DNA of 64,000 bases from Actinomucor elegans (taxonomy: Eukaryota > Mucoromycota > Mucoromycetes > Mucorales > Mucoraceae): positions 372,001-436,000 of the forward strand of contig JAMSLZ010000003.1 of the NCBI GenBank assembly GCA_026027325.1, given 5' to 3'. Below the pieces are notes generated by a model that worked only from the letters and a program-made list of their open reading frames with translations, did not search any database and was not told the origin of the DNA. Both the position numbers and the translations under genes were made by a program. Positions within the stretch are counted from its first letter, which is position 1. Every line of letters starts with the position of its first letter. Below, piece by piece: positions 34,933-45,275 of the stretch.

Positions 34933-36332
34933 TTACATTGATCTTCTAGTTTCAGTCACTGCATGAGCATGCGCAGAAGACACGGTTTTCTTTGGCGTGG
35001 GCGCTTGTTTCACGCCTACGACACCACCACCCATCGAAACACTTTGTGTATTGGTTGTTGTCTTTCTTCTCATTATATTGGAAAGACTTGATTTCTTTTT
35101 CGTTTTCGTCACCATGGCAGGACTACCATCTTTGTTCTGTACATGTAACCGTTGTGCATGTCCCACAATACAACTAATCAAATCATTGTACGTTTCTGCA
35201 TCCATCTTGAGCTGTTCTTTTTGATCTAACAAGTTCTCGAGGTATTCCGCTGCTTGCCTCTGTAGTCGACTTAGCTCGATCACCATAGCGTTTAGTTTGA
35301 CATCTGGAAAAACGCGAATAGTTTCTATGTAAAATATGTTAGTGAAAATTGCCAGGAAAAGTACTTTTAAGCTTTTTTTTTTTTTATTACCTTCAGTTAA
35401 TTCACAATAAGCTCGAGCAATGTCAATATCCAGCTCCATTTCTTGATCTGCTTCTTTTTTAGCTGCTTTTGTGTTTTCATCCATCTTGGGACTGCTTGTC
35501 ACCACTCGTAATCCACCTGCAGTACTTGCAGAAGCTGATCTATGATGGCTTGATGTAGATGTATGTTGTAGATCTGGTGAGCTGATAGGCGAAGCACTAC
35601 TAGGTCGAATACCGTTCAAGATGCGTTTTTTAGTAGGTGAAGTAGGTGAAGTGGGGGTACTCTTTGGTTCATCTGTAAAAGTGACACCTAATGCATTTAG
35701 ATAGGCTTTATTTGTTTCGGATCGAGTCCATTGAAATTGACCCACTGCTCCTGTCACTGGGTTATAAAACACAGTATTTCTGGATAGTTTACTCCACAAG
35801 TCTTGACTACATGGTGTATTTAGTATGTCTTGCGGATGTTCGTTACTTTGTATAGGTGAAGATACTACTGTAGCTTCTTCTTTTTGCCCCCACATACGAT
35901 TCAAATAATCATCTATAAACTGGGTGATTTCTGCTGGTCTGTTTTCTAATACGTCTACCTAGTATGTATCTTTAGTCCGTGCTATATTTTTTGTTCATTG
36001 CATACGCTTACGTATAGCTGAGCTTCTGTAGGTTGTGGCGGTGGCGGTGGTGGTGGTGGTGGTGTATTAACTTCAAAGTCATCAAAGTCTCCAAAGTCAT
36101 CATCGTCTTGATTGGCATCAACAAAACTATCGTTAAAATCATCAAAGTCTTCATCATCAAACTCATCAGCATTATGCATATTGAATTCTTCTTGTTCTTC
36201 GGCTTCCGGTGTTGGTGAAGGATTCGAAAATGACCCTTCGTTTTCTAATGTATCTGTTTCTACTACTAATTTCTCATCCGCTTGTTCTTCGGTCAAAGTT
36301 GAGGGTTGATCAAGTGAGGAACGATTCGACAT
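34933..36332 (-). CDS. Aftiphilin/Laa2-like clathrin-adaptor accessory protein
   Basis: Three exons (36332-36012, 35958-35391, 35324-34933) encode 426 residues. The N-terminal 100 residues are acidic with repeated DDFDDF/FGDFDDF motifs, the type that binds the ear domain of AP-1 gamma-adaptin, followed by a run of nine Pro. A central segment (about 140-185; LWSKLSRNTVFYNPVTGAVGQFQWTRSETNKAYLNALGV) resembles the clathrin-binding/WXXF-like core of aftiphilin and yeast Laa2. A Ser/Thr/Pro-rich linker and a C-terminal coiled coil (about 300-360; LSRLQRQAAEYLENLLDQKEQ) follow. Expected role: AP-1/clathrin traffic between Golgi and endosomes. The family call is by motif layout, so moderately sure. 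Confidence 0.75.
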
Positions 36333-37159
36333 TTAGCAGTTTATTTCCAAATTGGAAGAAGAAAGGAATAGGAAGACGGTAAAAAAAAGCGATTTACCAA
36401 ATTGCTGGCGCTTTGTTTGAGATTTAAAAATGAATTCTTTCGGGGCAATCCTCTTTTTACACCCATTTCTCATATTTTAACTCGCTTTTTGTTTTTGTTT
36501 GTAGTGATCCCATGATATAGATGTACTTCTTAATATTGGAATAATTATTACTTTGCAGGGTATTCAACTACCTTTTTTTTTTTGAAATTTTTCTTGTATA
36601 AAAAATGCGACTTTATTCCAGTAGAAACAAAACTTAGTATTTACATAAAGAAGAGGCGTAATTTCGAAACTATTCAAAGCATATTTTAATGATGTATAAG
36701 TTGCATTAGAATACTTAATATCTATCTGCTAATTCGCACTACAAATGAACCAAGCTAAAGTAACGGATGATAATTTTGGAATCCAAAATTCATTTCATTT
36801 TTGGTGATGTTTAAACTATTTAATATCCGTTTTTATATGTATGTAATGAGTCAAGTTATACCTTACATATTAAGGTTACATTTAGCTCATCATCACAGCC
36901 ACTGCAGCCAAGTCGCAGTGGGCTTTAACATATCTTTATCATTATATAAAATATGAATATTGCAGTTAAATATCAATTGGTACAAGTAGTCAATCATGTT
37001 TTATTCATAAATCAACATCCTATTTTACTATAATATTACATCTATTTAACTGACGAATCATGTCCCCTATCAAATCCCAGAGTGTATACTCCATACGTAT
37101 TTTTGCTGTAGGTTTTCCAAGGAACATCAATATCAAAAGACTAGTTACCTCAAGGAATT

Positions 37160-37294
37160 TTAGCGTAAATCTTTCAACACTTGCAGTCCCGAGATATATT
37201 CGTTTGTCTCTCTGTTTGCCGCGCCTGATACGTCCGTTCCCAACGCCATATCTGCAAACGGATCGTACTCTGTAACCTCGCTTTTACTGACCAT
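37160..37294 (-). other. Small open frame of 44 codons, possibly a gene fragment
   Basis: ATG at 37294 to TAA at 37160. Composition is acidic and balanced (EYDPFADMALGTDVSGAANR), unlike the AT-rich surroundings, and GC content is higher. No family recognised, no extension by splicing seen. Could be a relic exon. Confidence 0.25.
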
Positions 37295-37654
37295 TTTATT
37301 GGGTTTATGCAGCCCAGCTTAAGTCATCCTAACTTTCTTGTAAAAGAAATGATGTTGTATATCGATGATTACATTATTAACCCGAGTAAAATCGCTTTTA
37401 ATCAGCAATTTGAAAAGCTTGTTACGCTCTGTCTTCATATTGAAATAATTGTCAGTCGTTCTCATTAAGCCACTACTCTGGGCTCGTATAGCTTGAATAA
37501 ACATCTCTAAAGTGTCAGTGTATTTCCTCATGGGTCTATTCCTGAATACAAAGTTTGTTCACAACGCTACATGCGCACCATCAAAGAATATGTCATGTAT
37601 AAACTTGCAAAAATGAGTTTCGGCAAACCATGTAGCTTCCTCTGGTGGTAAAAG

Positions 37655-37999
37655 TTGTATTTAATGAATGTTCCTATCTACAATATGGGGGAGGTTAAGT
37701 ATATCACGAGTATGTGCCATGATCTCGAAGAACTTTTTGTAGAAATTTGCGGCAAAGTAATAGCAAAGCTTGGTTATGATCTGTTTGATCCATTTGATGA
37801 AGAAGATCGTTTTGCTGAGGATAAAAGCTTTATTGAAGCTGCTCATGGGTCAAATGCACAAGACTTACAGAAAATGAGTATGCGTGACTTATCTTGGCAG
37901 CGACTACAAAAACGAGAACAACAAGAACAAATGAAACTGCATTCCAAGATTAAAAAGCTAATGCTTGTATTTTACGACGTAAGGCTTGATTTCCCATAA
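37655..37999 (+). pseudogene. Unrecognised relic coding segment
   Basis: An open frame of 114 codons with coding-like content (CHDLEELFVEICGKVIAKLGYDLFDPFDEED, then a helical basic segment WQRLQKREQQEQMKLHSK). A possible preceding piece at about 37570-37650 (MRTIKEYVMYKLAKMSFG) could join it through an intron. Farther upstream another coding-like piece (37325-37470) is interrupted by stops. Together they look like a decayed gene or transposon ORF. Family unknown. Confidence 0.35.
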
Positions 38000-38293
38000 A
38001 CTCCTCAGCCTCGAGCATCTGGAGCTGAATTTTCCCTGTAGATTAATACGAGGTTCTATTAAATTCAACAGTTCATTCTAAATGTAGAATAAGTGAACTT
38101 CTGAAAAGACATAATGGTTAAATTCCTAACAGCCAATAAAAAAATAAAAATAAAATGAAAAGTTACAATGATATACCTTTGCATCATTTTTTGACCGCAT
38201 AAAAGACATTTTCGAAATACGGTTGTTAATGCAATTCTGATAATAGGGGTTTTGAAGTATTTATTACAATTCTTTGATAATTTGTATGAATAT

Positions 38294-38360
38294 AAAAAAT
38301 ACAGTTGATTCTGTTGAGGGTATTAGCTCGTTCCAGTCTGTTTTGGTGTTGATTTTCTTC
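38294..38360 (+). repeat. Dispersed repeat, copy B
   Basis: Same element as 21768-21834 in the opposite orientation, about 65 bp shared. The sequences diverge on both sides. Confidence 0.6.
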
Positions 38361-39369
38361 AATCCACCGATGATACCATACTATATAGTTAAATCTGACT
38401 GCATTCAAGAACTATATTATAACAGTATCTATCTAAGCTATCAAGGACCTAATACAACTTAACTAAGCGTGGATATGTGTATGAAACCCAAGACAGCTCT
38501 TTTCTATCATTTTAATTCTTATACAATATGTTTAATAAGCATAGAGCCATACTTCAAGAAAATTCATGCCGATCAACTTGGTGTGGCGTCTGGTTTTTTA
38601 TTCAACCGATTATAGCCACCCGCCCTTTTTTTTTTTTTAAGTTTTCCTTAAATACAAAATACCAATAGGAATGGAGCCTCCCACATATGCTGAAATTCTA
38701 TAAAAGCATTTGTCTATTCTCCATCAACGATCTAGTATGCTGACCAACTGTTCAAATTATTGGAAACACGTCCATACTTACGGAGTAGTGTAATCACTAA
38801 TTTGCTTTCGAAATTAAAATAGCTGTGTCTGAACAACTGTCCTGGAAAAAACATCTATAAAGAGCAGCCAACTATAGCCAACTTAGCCTAATAAATAATT
38901 GAGGGGCGAGGGGGACAATCAGTTCGTGTACCGAAGAGATTGGCCAGTTAACTGCGTTTGGTAGCACAATGGCTTCTTGTATCAGAAATCTAGAACACAT
39001 CATGAATATAGAAGAAATGTCAACAATGTATGTATTCAATAAAACGAAGAAGAATATCTTATTGGTAGAGAGATTCGCTGTTATGAATCTAAGTTAGTTT
39101 GTACAGTAGCTGGTGAATCTTTTTTACACTATCAAAGAACCAATGAATCTCCTATAGGGCTGCAGTAACAATAAAAAGGCCAAGATTACAAATCAATCGC
39201 CAAGATAATCGATACCTCAACACAGATTCACTATAAAATATAGATATAATGACATATGCAATACAACGTTTCCTTTTATAAAAAGATAATATGATAATAA
39301 TAATAGTAATAGTAAAGAGTAATAGTAGTAATAGAATATAATGAGTCAAAGAAAAAATAAATTAAACAT

Positions 39370-41387
39370 TTAGGCCAACTTCTTGCTACTTTCAGGTGTA
39401 GATTCTAATTGATATTCATGTGGTATATCTTCATTGTGCAGCAAAGCCTTTTTAGCCATGAAGCCCATGAATCGATTACCATAGACTTTGGGCTTGACAG
39501 CCGAGATTTCATGCTTATCTTGAGTCATGGACTTGAAAAAGTGTTCGGATTTCTTCTTCATATCATAGGGTGTCAAGATATCGATGATACCCAAGAAATA
39601 AAGTGAAGATCCAGCTCTGTTTTTCTCATCTGTAGCTTGGAAACCACCATCATCTGAATAAAAGGCGCAATTACGACGCCTAATAAGTATGAGTAAGCAA
39701 GTTTGATGCGTCATGTATATATATAAGTACTTACTCGTCAAAGGGAGTATCAGGCAATTCAGAAGCATTCAAACGATCAGGATTTGCTTCCATAATGACC
39801 TTGCGATAAACCATAGCTTTACTCTCACGTCGCTTCATCATGGAAGCACGACGTTCAGCCAACTTGGTGTTTGGCTGGAAGGTTTGTAACGTCGAGTTAC
39901 GTACGTTATCTTTATTACCGCGTACTATATCATGTACACCAATCATCAAACTGTAATCCATAATGTTCATACGGACCAGTAACTTGACATCGCGCAACAG
40001 TTGTGTAATAAACAGTTTACGCTTTTGAGGACCTAATTGGAGCTTATTACCGCGTTTTTCCCAGTTCAAGTCTTTCATGACAGCATAGGGGTTTTTACGG
40101 ATTTCTTCCTCGGGTAAGAAACGACCAATTGTAGATCCCTGGTTGTGAATGTAAGTTTTCTTTTTTTAAAAAAAAAGATGCATGGCATTATTAAAAATAA
40201 AGTGATATACCTTCAAGTCGTAGGTTTCATGAATATCTTTGTTAGGAGGCAAGACGTTACCCATCACGACAAAGTGAATCTTGCGGCCATGAGGCAGCTT
40301 GACACGATGTAGGCCGTAATAACGGCAGAGCAGGGTATCAGGATTTGAAGAAACGTGCTATAAATACAAGTTAGAACAGGTACACAATGAATATAATGAA
40401 ATAGTATGTACATCGTGGTATTGTTGAAGGATCTTTCTCATAAACTTGTGCTCTGTATGATGAATAGTCTTGATAATAAAGCGATAATCTCTTGAATAAT
40501 AAAAGAAACTACCACTTTTACCAGCTGAAGCAAGTTCACTTAGAATGTATTTACTTGTTAAAGAAATCTGTTCAAATAGGCATTTAGTATACATATACGA
40601 TATAGAATGGACTTCAGTGTATCTTATACCAAATAATCTGCGGGATCAATACCGAATCTTTCACGTAAAGCGCGAAATACCCAAGGAGCATAGTCTTTGA
40701 ATTTGAAATCATACTTTGCACCAGGCGTCAGTTCGTCACCGGTCCTATATAGCCAAAAAGTTAATATAGTTAAAGATACTGAAATAAATCAAAAAAAAAA
40801 AAAAAAAATTACACATCAAAGGCTAGTTTATGAGCAGCGGAAAAGTCTTGCTCTACCAAAGGTCGATCTGGCTTAGCCGAAACACGACCGACAGCAATAC
40901 GAATACCTGTCAGCATGTTATACATCAAGATATAATTCTGATGTCCTTCAGAGATACGTGTACCCATTAATACACGATCGTCGTCCTCTTCTTTATTAGG
41001 GCGACGCGATAATCTACGAAAGGCCTTTTGTCTAGCAGACAATTCCTTTGCAAAATCCTCGGATACTTCAGGCTCAGGTAATACATTGCCTGTAGTATGA
41101 TTACGAGCCAACTTTTGCTTGTTGGCCTTGTTTTTAAAAGAAGAAGCAGGTGCTAAGTTGAAACTGGTCGAGTGACGCTTAGTAGTCGTGCTGTCAAGGC
41201 GCTGTGTAGACGGGTATTCAAGTGAAGAAGGGGTATTGGGTGAAGGAAGTATTGAACGAGGTTTCTCGTTGGAAGCGGCTGAAAAGACAGTTGGCTGTTG
41301 CTGTTGCTGTTGTTCTTCAGGTGTTGTAGGTTTCACCATGTACTGGCGAGAAAAGTAGTCATGATCTTGGTGGGCTGCTAGAGCCAT
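39370..41387 (-). CDS. MSS4: Phosphatidylinositol-4-phosphate 5-kinase (Mss4/PIP5K type)
   Basis: Six exons (41387-40813, 40744-40630, 40567-40412, 40357-40211, 40138-39735, 39679-39370) encode 568 residues. It makes PI(4,5)P2 at the plasma membrane. The N-terminal 130 residues are Ser/Gln-rich and probably regulatory. The kinase core begins with [21 protein letters not shown], then [77 protein letters not shown]-like [20 protein letters not shown] and the C-terminal [25 protein letters not shown] with the activation-loop region KAMVYRKV region before it. All catalytic blocks are present. Junctions close the frame. The Slm1-like PH protein at 5.7 kb is a known type of effector of this lipid. 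Confidence 0.95.
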
Positions 41388-41528
41388 TTATAATATATGT
41401 ATTAAAAGGAAAGGAAGGTCTAATGTAAAAAGGAATGTATAACAATCTTGTTAAAGAAGAGAAGGAGCTGAACAGTAATAAGTAAGTAGCAGGGGATTTT
41501 ATTTATATATTACACGTGTGACATGAAC

Positions 41529-44051
41529 CTATTTCATTGCTGCAAGTCTGTAGCTTCTCCATTTCTGGTAGCCAGTACGACTATAAAAATCAGTCAATTC
41601 AACCCAGTCCACATAGGATAATTTGACTCCGCGTTTACTTAAGAGATCATTAGCATAAGCTACAAGTCCAATTCCAATACCTCGACCTCGTTCTTCTTTA
41701 GCCACGCCTACACAAGCCATACCTCCACTCGATTCTCCAAAAAGGCGATCGTCTGTCCACATTAAATCAGTACGATAGCCATGAGATTGTCCTGTAGTAT
41801 TCAGTACCAAACTGCCTACAATTCGACCAGTGTTATCTCTAGCTACAAACAAATCTTGATAATCTCCTAGATCTACATGGTGATGGTAGGTAGAGGCCCA
41901 ATTGTCAAAGTATTTGTGCTGGAAATCCAATAGTTCTTGTGCTTGATCTGCTTGAATAGGTCCAAAAGAAATACCTTCCTTGATCATACGAGCCGACAGA
42001 GAAGCCGGTATTTGGTAGTTGGTCAAGTCACCCATCAGGTCCCATACTGGCTCTGGCTGGAACGCATAACCGCGGTGCTCAAAGAACGTCTTGAAGGATT
42101 CATCAGGTAAACCGCAAAAGAATCGAGGATAAGTCGAGCCCAGCATGACCGATAAACCTTTCATACGAAACATTTGCAAGCAAAGATCATTGAGCTGCGT
42201 ACCTATACCTTGATGACGATGCTGAGGATGTACCATCAATAAGGCCAATTGGGCTGAGTTTTCCTTGATTTGAGTCACTGCAAAGCCTACCATCTCTTGT
42301 TCTTTATAAGCAACGTAGTAATGGGGTTGCAACATACGAGATAGAATCAGGGCAAAGTTCTTGTAAGAAAGAGGCCAGTCTTTAAACGTGATAGTCCAAA
42401 GAGCATGGGCTGCTTGCGTATCAACCTGGGAAACCTCTTTAATATCATAAGGAGCAGGGCTCGCATCAAGATATGTGTTGGGAATAGTAATTGGCAGTAC
42501 ATTGTGGGTAGTCAGTTCACCAAAGAGTACTGCAACGAAGGCATCATGTGCTGGCGGAGTGTATTCATAAGTCACAATGTAGGTAGAGATCTCGGGAAAG
42601 GACATCAAGTCATAAGGATTAATGACAGCAACGACGATCAATCGCTTGGCATGCTGATGAGCCAATTTTACCAATTGCGACTGGAAAGGATGTAAATTAC
42701 CGTTTCCTGTGCCTACTACTACGTAATCGGCCGATTGAATAGTTTTTGTCAAATCGGAAGTAGATTCATCAAAGATAATATATTCGGTATTGCTATGATG
42801 AAGCTTGAGGCTTTCATACATGCTATTGAAAGGTTCAGATTCCGAGTCAATGGCCAAGGTCAAAGGAACATGAGCGGCTAAAAAGAGCAGTTTTTGATCT
42901 TGCGTAGGTTTGATAGGAAGCACTTTCTTTTCATCACGCACAACCGTAGGAACTTGCTTATAAAGACGCTGACTCAGGTCCAAATGAGCTTTGCATCCGA
43001 TGACAGACAAATCGTGCTCCTTTAAAGCCTCATCCCAGGTCAAATAATGATCCTTGAGTTTAGCTACACGAGCCAATGAAGCACGAATGGCAGTTTCATC
43101 TAGACTGCTGGCATCAAGCTCACCATACAACAGCTCAAAAGCCTTCTTTTGAAACTCATAGGTATGCGATATCATGGTCATATCATTACCAGCTTTCAAA
43201 GACAAAACAGCACCAGCAGCAGCGCCCACCGATTCCTTGATTGCATCCATTTCGCAGCAATCAGTAATAATGATGCCCTCATAACCTAACTCTTGTCTCA
43301 GCAAATCAGTCACTACTTCTTTAGAAATACTGGCTGGCTTTTTAGTGATTTGAGGTAAAGCCATGTGCGCAATCATGACTGATTCGGGTCTTGACCGCCC
43401 TTCAGCTTTTAAAGCATGCATAAAAGGTACCAACTCGACCTGCTTCAATTCATCCAAAGACCGATCAATCACCGGTATACCCAAATGCGAGTCCGTAGCC
43501 GTATCACCGTGTCCAGGGAAATGCTTGACGCTTGTCACCATACCACGTCGTTGATAGGCTTCCACCTGGGCCAATGCCAATGTAGCCACCTTGTAAGGGT
43601 CTTGACCAAACGATCTTACACCGATCACGGGATTTAACGCGTTATTATTGACATCCATGACGGGTGCCAAGTTCCAGTTAATACCCAAGGCTTTGAGTTC
43701 ATCTGCAGTAGCGGTAGCGACCTGATAGGCTGCACTAGAAGAATCAATGGCACCTAGAGCCATACTACCAGGGAAATATGTACCGCTGCGGCCTAATCGG
43801 CGCACGACGCCATTTTCTTGATCTACTGCTATCAATAGCGGACGCAAGTGGTTGGCGGCTTTTGCGGCGGATTGCAACTGGTGGGTTAAACGTTGGAGTT
43901 GGCTGGGAGACGTAATATTGCGTGAAAACAAAATGATGGCACCGAGATTACAGTTGCGAATGAGGTGGAGGATACCTTCTGTAGCCTCGGTACCGTGAAA
44001 GCCACACATAAGTAGCTGGCCGATTTCATGGTGTAACTCTGTGTTCGTCAT
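41529..44051 (-). CDS. GH3 beta-N-acetylglucosaminidase (NagZ-like) fused to two GNAT acetyltransferase domains
   Basis: Intronless, 840 residues. Residues 1-320 form a GH3 catalytic barrel of the NagZ type: KHFPGHGDTATDSH (176-189), the loop with the acid/base His-Asp pair, and ITDCCEMDAI with the nucleophile Asp264. A linker/GH3 C-terminal-like domain follows (about 370-530). Then come two GNAT folds with acetyl-CoA loops HPQHRHQGIGTQL (about 625) and EERGRGIGIGL (about 790). It should release N-acetylglucosamine from chitin or glycan fragments; the acetyltransferase substrate is unknown. There is no signal peptide, so it acts inside the cell or leaves by an unusual route. Lack of introns, in a region where neighbours have up to six, would fit an old bacterial origin or retroposition. 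Confidence 0.92.
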   Translation of the reverse strand: MTNTELHHEIGQLLMCGFHGTEATEGILHLIRNCNLGAIILFSRNITSPSQLQRLTHQLQSAAKAANHLRPLLIAVDQENGVVRRLGRSGTYFPGSMALGAIDSSSAAYQVATATADELKALGINWNLAPVMDVNNNALNPVIGVRSFGQDPYKVATLALAQVEAYQRRGMVTSVKHFPGHGDTATDSHLGIPVIDRSLDELKQVELVPFMHALKAEGRSRPESVMIAHMALPQITKKPASISKEVVTDLLRQELGYEGIIITDCCEMDAIKESVGAAAGAVLSLKAGNDMTMISHTYEFQKKAFELLYGELDASSLDETAIRASLARVAKLKDHYLTWDEALKEHDLSVIGCKAHLDLSQRLYKQVPTVVRDEKKVLPIKPTQDQKLLFLAAHVPLTLAIDSESEPFNSMYESLKLHHSNTEYIIFDESTSDLTKTIQSADYVVVGTGNGNLHPFQSQLVKLAHQHAKRLIVVAVINPYDLMSFPEISTYIVTYEYTPPAHDAFVAVLFGELTTHNVLPITIPNTYLDASPAPYDIKEVSQVDTQAAHALWTITFKDWPLSYKNFALILSRMLQPHYYVAYKEQEMVGFAVTQIKENSAQLALLMVHPQHRHQGIGTQLNDLCLQMFRMKGLSVMLGSTYPRFFCGLPDESFKTFFEHRGYAFQPEPVWDLMGDLTNYQIPASLSARMIKEGISFGPIQADQAQELLDFQHKYFDNWASTYHHHVDLGDYQDLFVARDNTGRIVGSLVLNTTGQSHGYRTDLMWTDDRLFGESSGGMACVGVAKEERGRGIGIGLVAYANDLLSKRGVKLSYVDWVELTDFYSRTGYQKWRSYRLAAMK

Positions 44052-45275
44052 ATAGTATATAGAGATAAAAAGATGAAAAAGAAATTTGAGCTCTGATATT
44101 GCTTTTTTTCTTAAGGGTTTTCTGTTCAGGGTTTATTCTCACACTATGCTTGCGTAATGGTTGTACAAGTACTCCAAGGTACGCGTTGTTTCATCTGATC
44201 AATTGCAACGCTGTAATCAAAAAGAAAAAAAAAAGGACGAGAGAAGAGGGTGAGTGGTTCTAATTTGGTAGTAGTTTCAGCTTTTATAATCCAAGTGTCA
44301 TAAGGTTACTATCAGATGATGGTAGCTTAACAAAAAAAAACAAAAAAAAAAACAAACAGAAAGTGTGTTCCGGGTACTGTCATCAGATTATGTCTTTCAT
44401 CATTTGGGTTCCATCCCACAGTATCCAGGTAAACTTTTTGTTTGTTCCTGGACTTTGCATTTTTCCGCTGGCCAATGTAATTGTTTAGTAGTTCCAATGC
44501 CGCATTAGAAAAACCCTAAAAATCGTCAGTGTTAATAAAAAAAATTACCATGCCTTTTGCTAATAAAAAAGGCATTACTAGCACATGGGTATAGTAGAGA
44601 ACCGTTTTTCATGCTTTAAAGCACCAATAAAATATATCTTCTAGGAATATTTTCATATAAAAATATCGATTTATTAGTAGGAATCAACGCAACAAAAAAT
44701 GATCAGATATTCGCTTACAACTCCGTTAATTCGGACAACAGGTATAGCATTATTTATAAATCATTCGACACCAAAAAAAAAAAAAAACTCTGCAAACTGC
44801 GTTCATGTGTTTTCCATCTATTACCTTATTTTATTGCTTTAACGTCGTATTAAAGTAGCCAAGTTGAAATTAACGCCAAAAAGCGGTGCTGCATAATATA
44901 ATTACCGACAGCCAATCAAGTCAATCGTACATTTAGTCAACAATTAAAACAAAAGGTATACTTATAATAATAAAAAATCAAATGTAAGGCAATGCGATCT
45001 CTCGGTTTACTTTTAGCTTTTTTATTTGAAATGTTTCATGTATTCCCCCCTTGGATAGACCACTTAAAGTCCACTTATAATAACTACGTAATATCAACGC
45101 TGAGCTTTTTTGAAAAGATGAATCATTCATAGCGCAAGCCTTTATTGCAAGTTTATCACTCCATCTTTTTATTTGTTTTCCTTGATCTGACAAAAAGCCC
45201 TAGTTCCGAGTTTTTATTTTATTACCCGCAAAGTATTCCAGCTGCTGCTTTTCTCTTTTTCATAATCTCAAAACC
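44052..45275. other. Divergent intergenic region, 1.2 kb
   Basis: Shared promoter space of the GH3-GNAT gene and SEC2. CCAAT boxes at 44472-44476 (GCTGGCCAATG) and 44912-44916 (CAGCCAATCA). A-rich simple tracts near 44332-44355 and 44772-44786. Open frame 44978-45193 (minus) overlaps the SEC2 leader and is not supported. Confidence 0.5.
44912..44916 (+). promoter_or_regulatory. CCAAT box (AGCCAATCAA context)
   Basis: NF-Y/HAP core about 360 bp upstream of the SEC2 ATG. Confidence 0.35.

Larger units (their letters stand above)
36333..39369. other. Gene-poor stretch with decayed coding fragments, 3.0 kb
   Basis: Upstream part is the promoter of the aftiphilin-like gene. Between 37.1 and 38.0 kb, both strands show patches with coding-like composition that do not join into a gene (listed separately). 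A second copy of the dispersed repeat lies at 38294-38360. The last 800 bp are AT-rich and featureless. Confidence 0.5.

Noticed and set aside
36033..36309. Trp-rich and Ser-rich plus-strand frames
   Set aside because: Antisense of the Pro run and acidic motifs of the aftiphilin-like gene.
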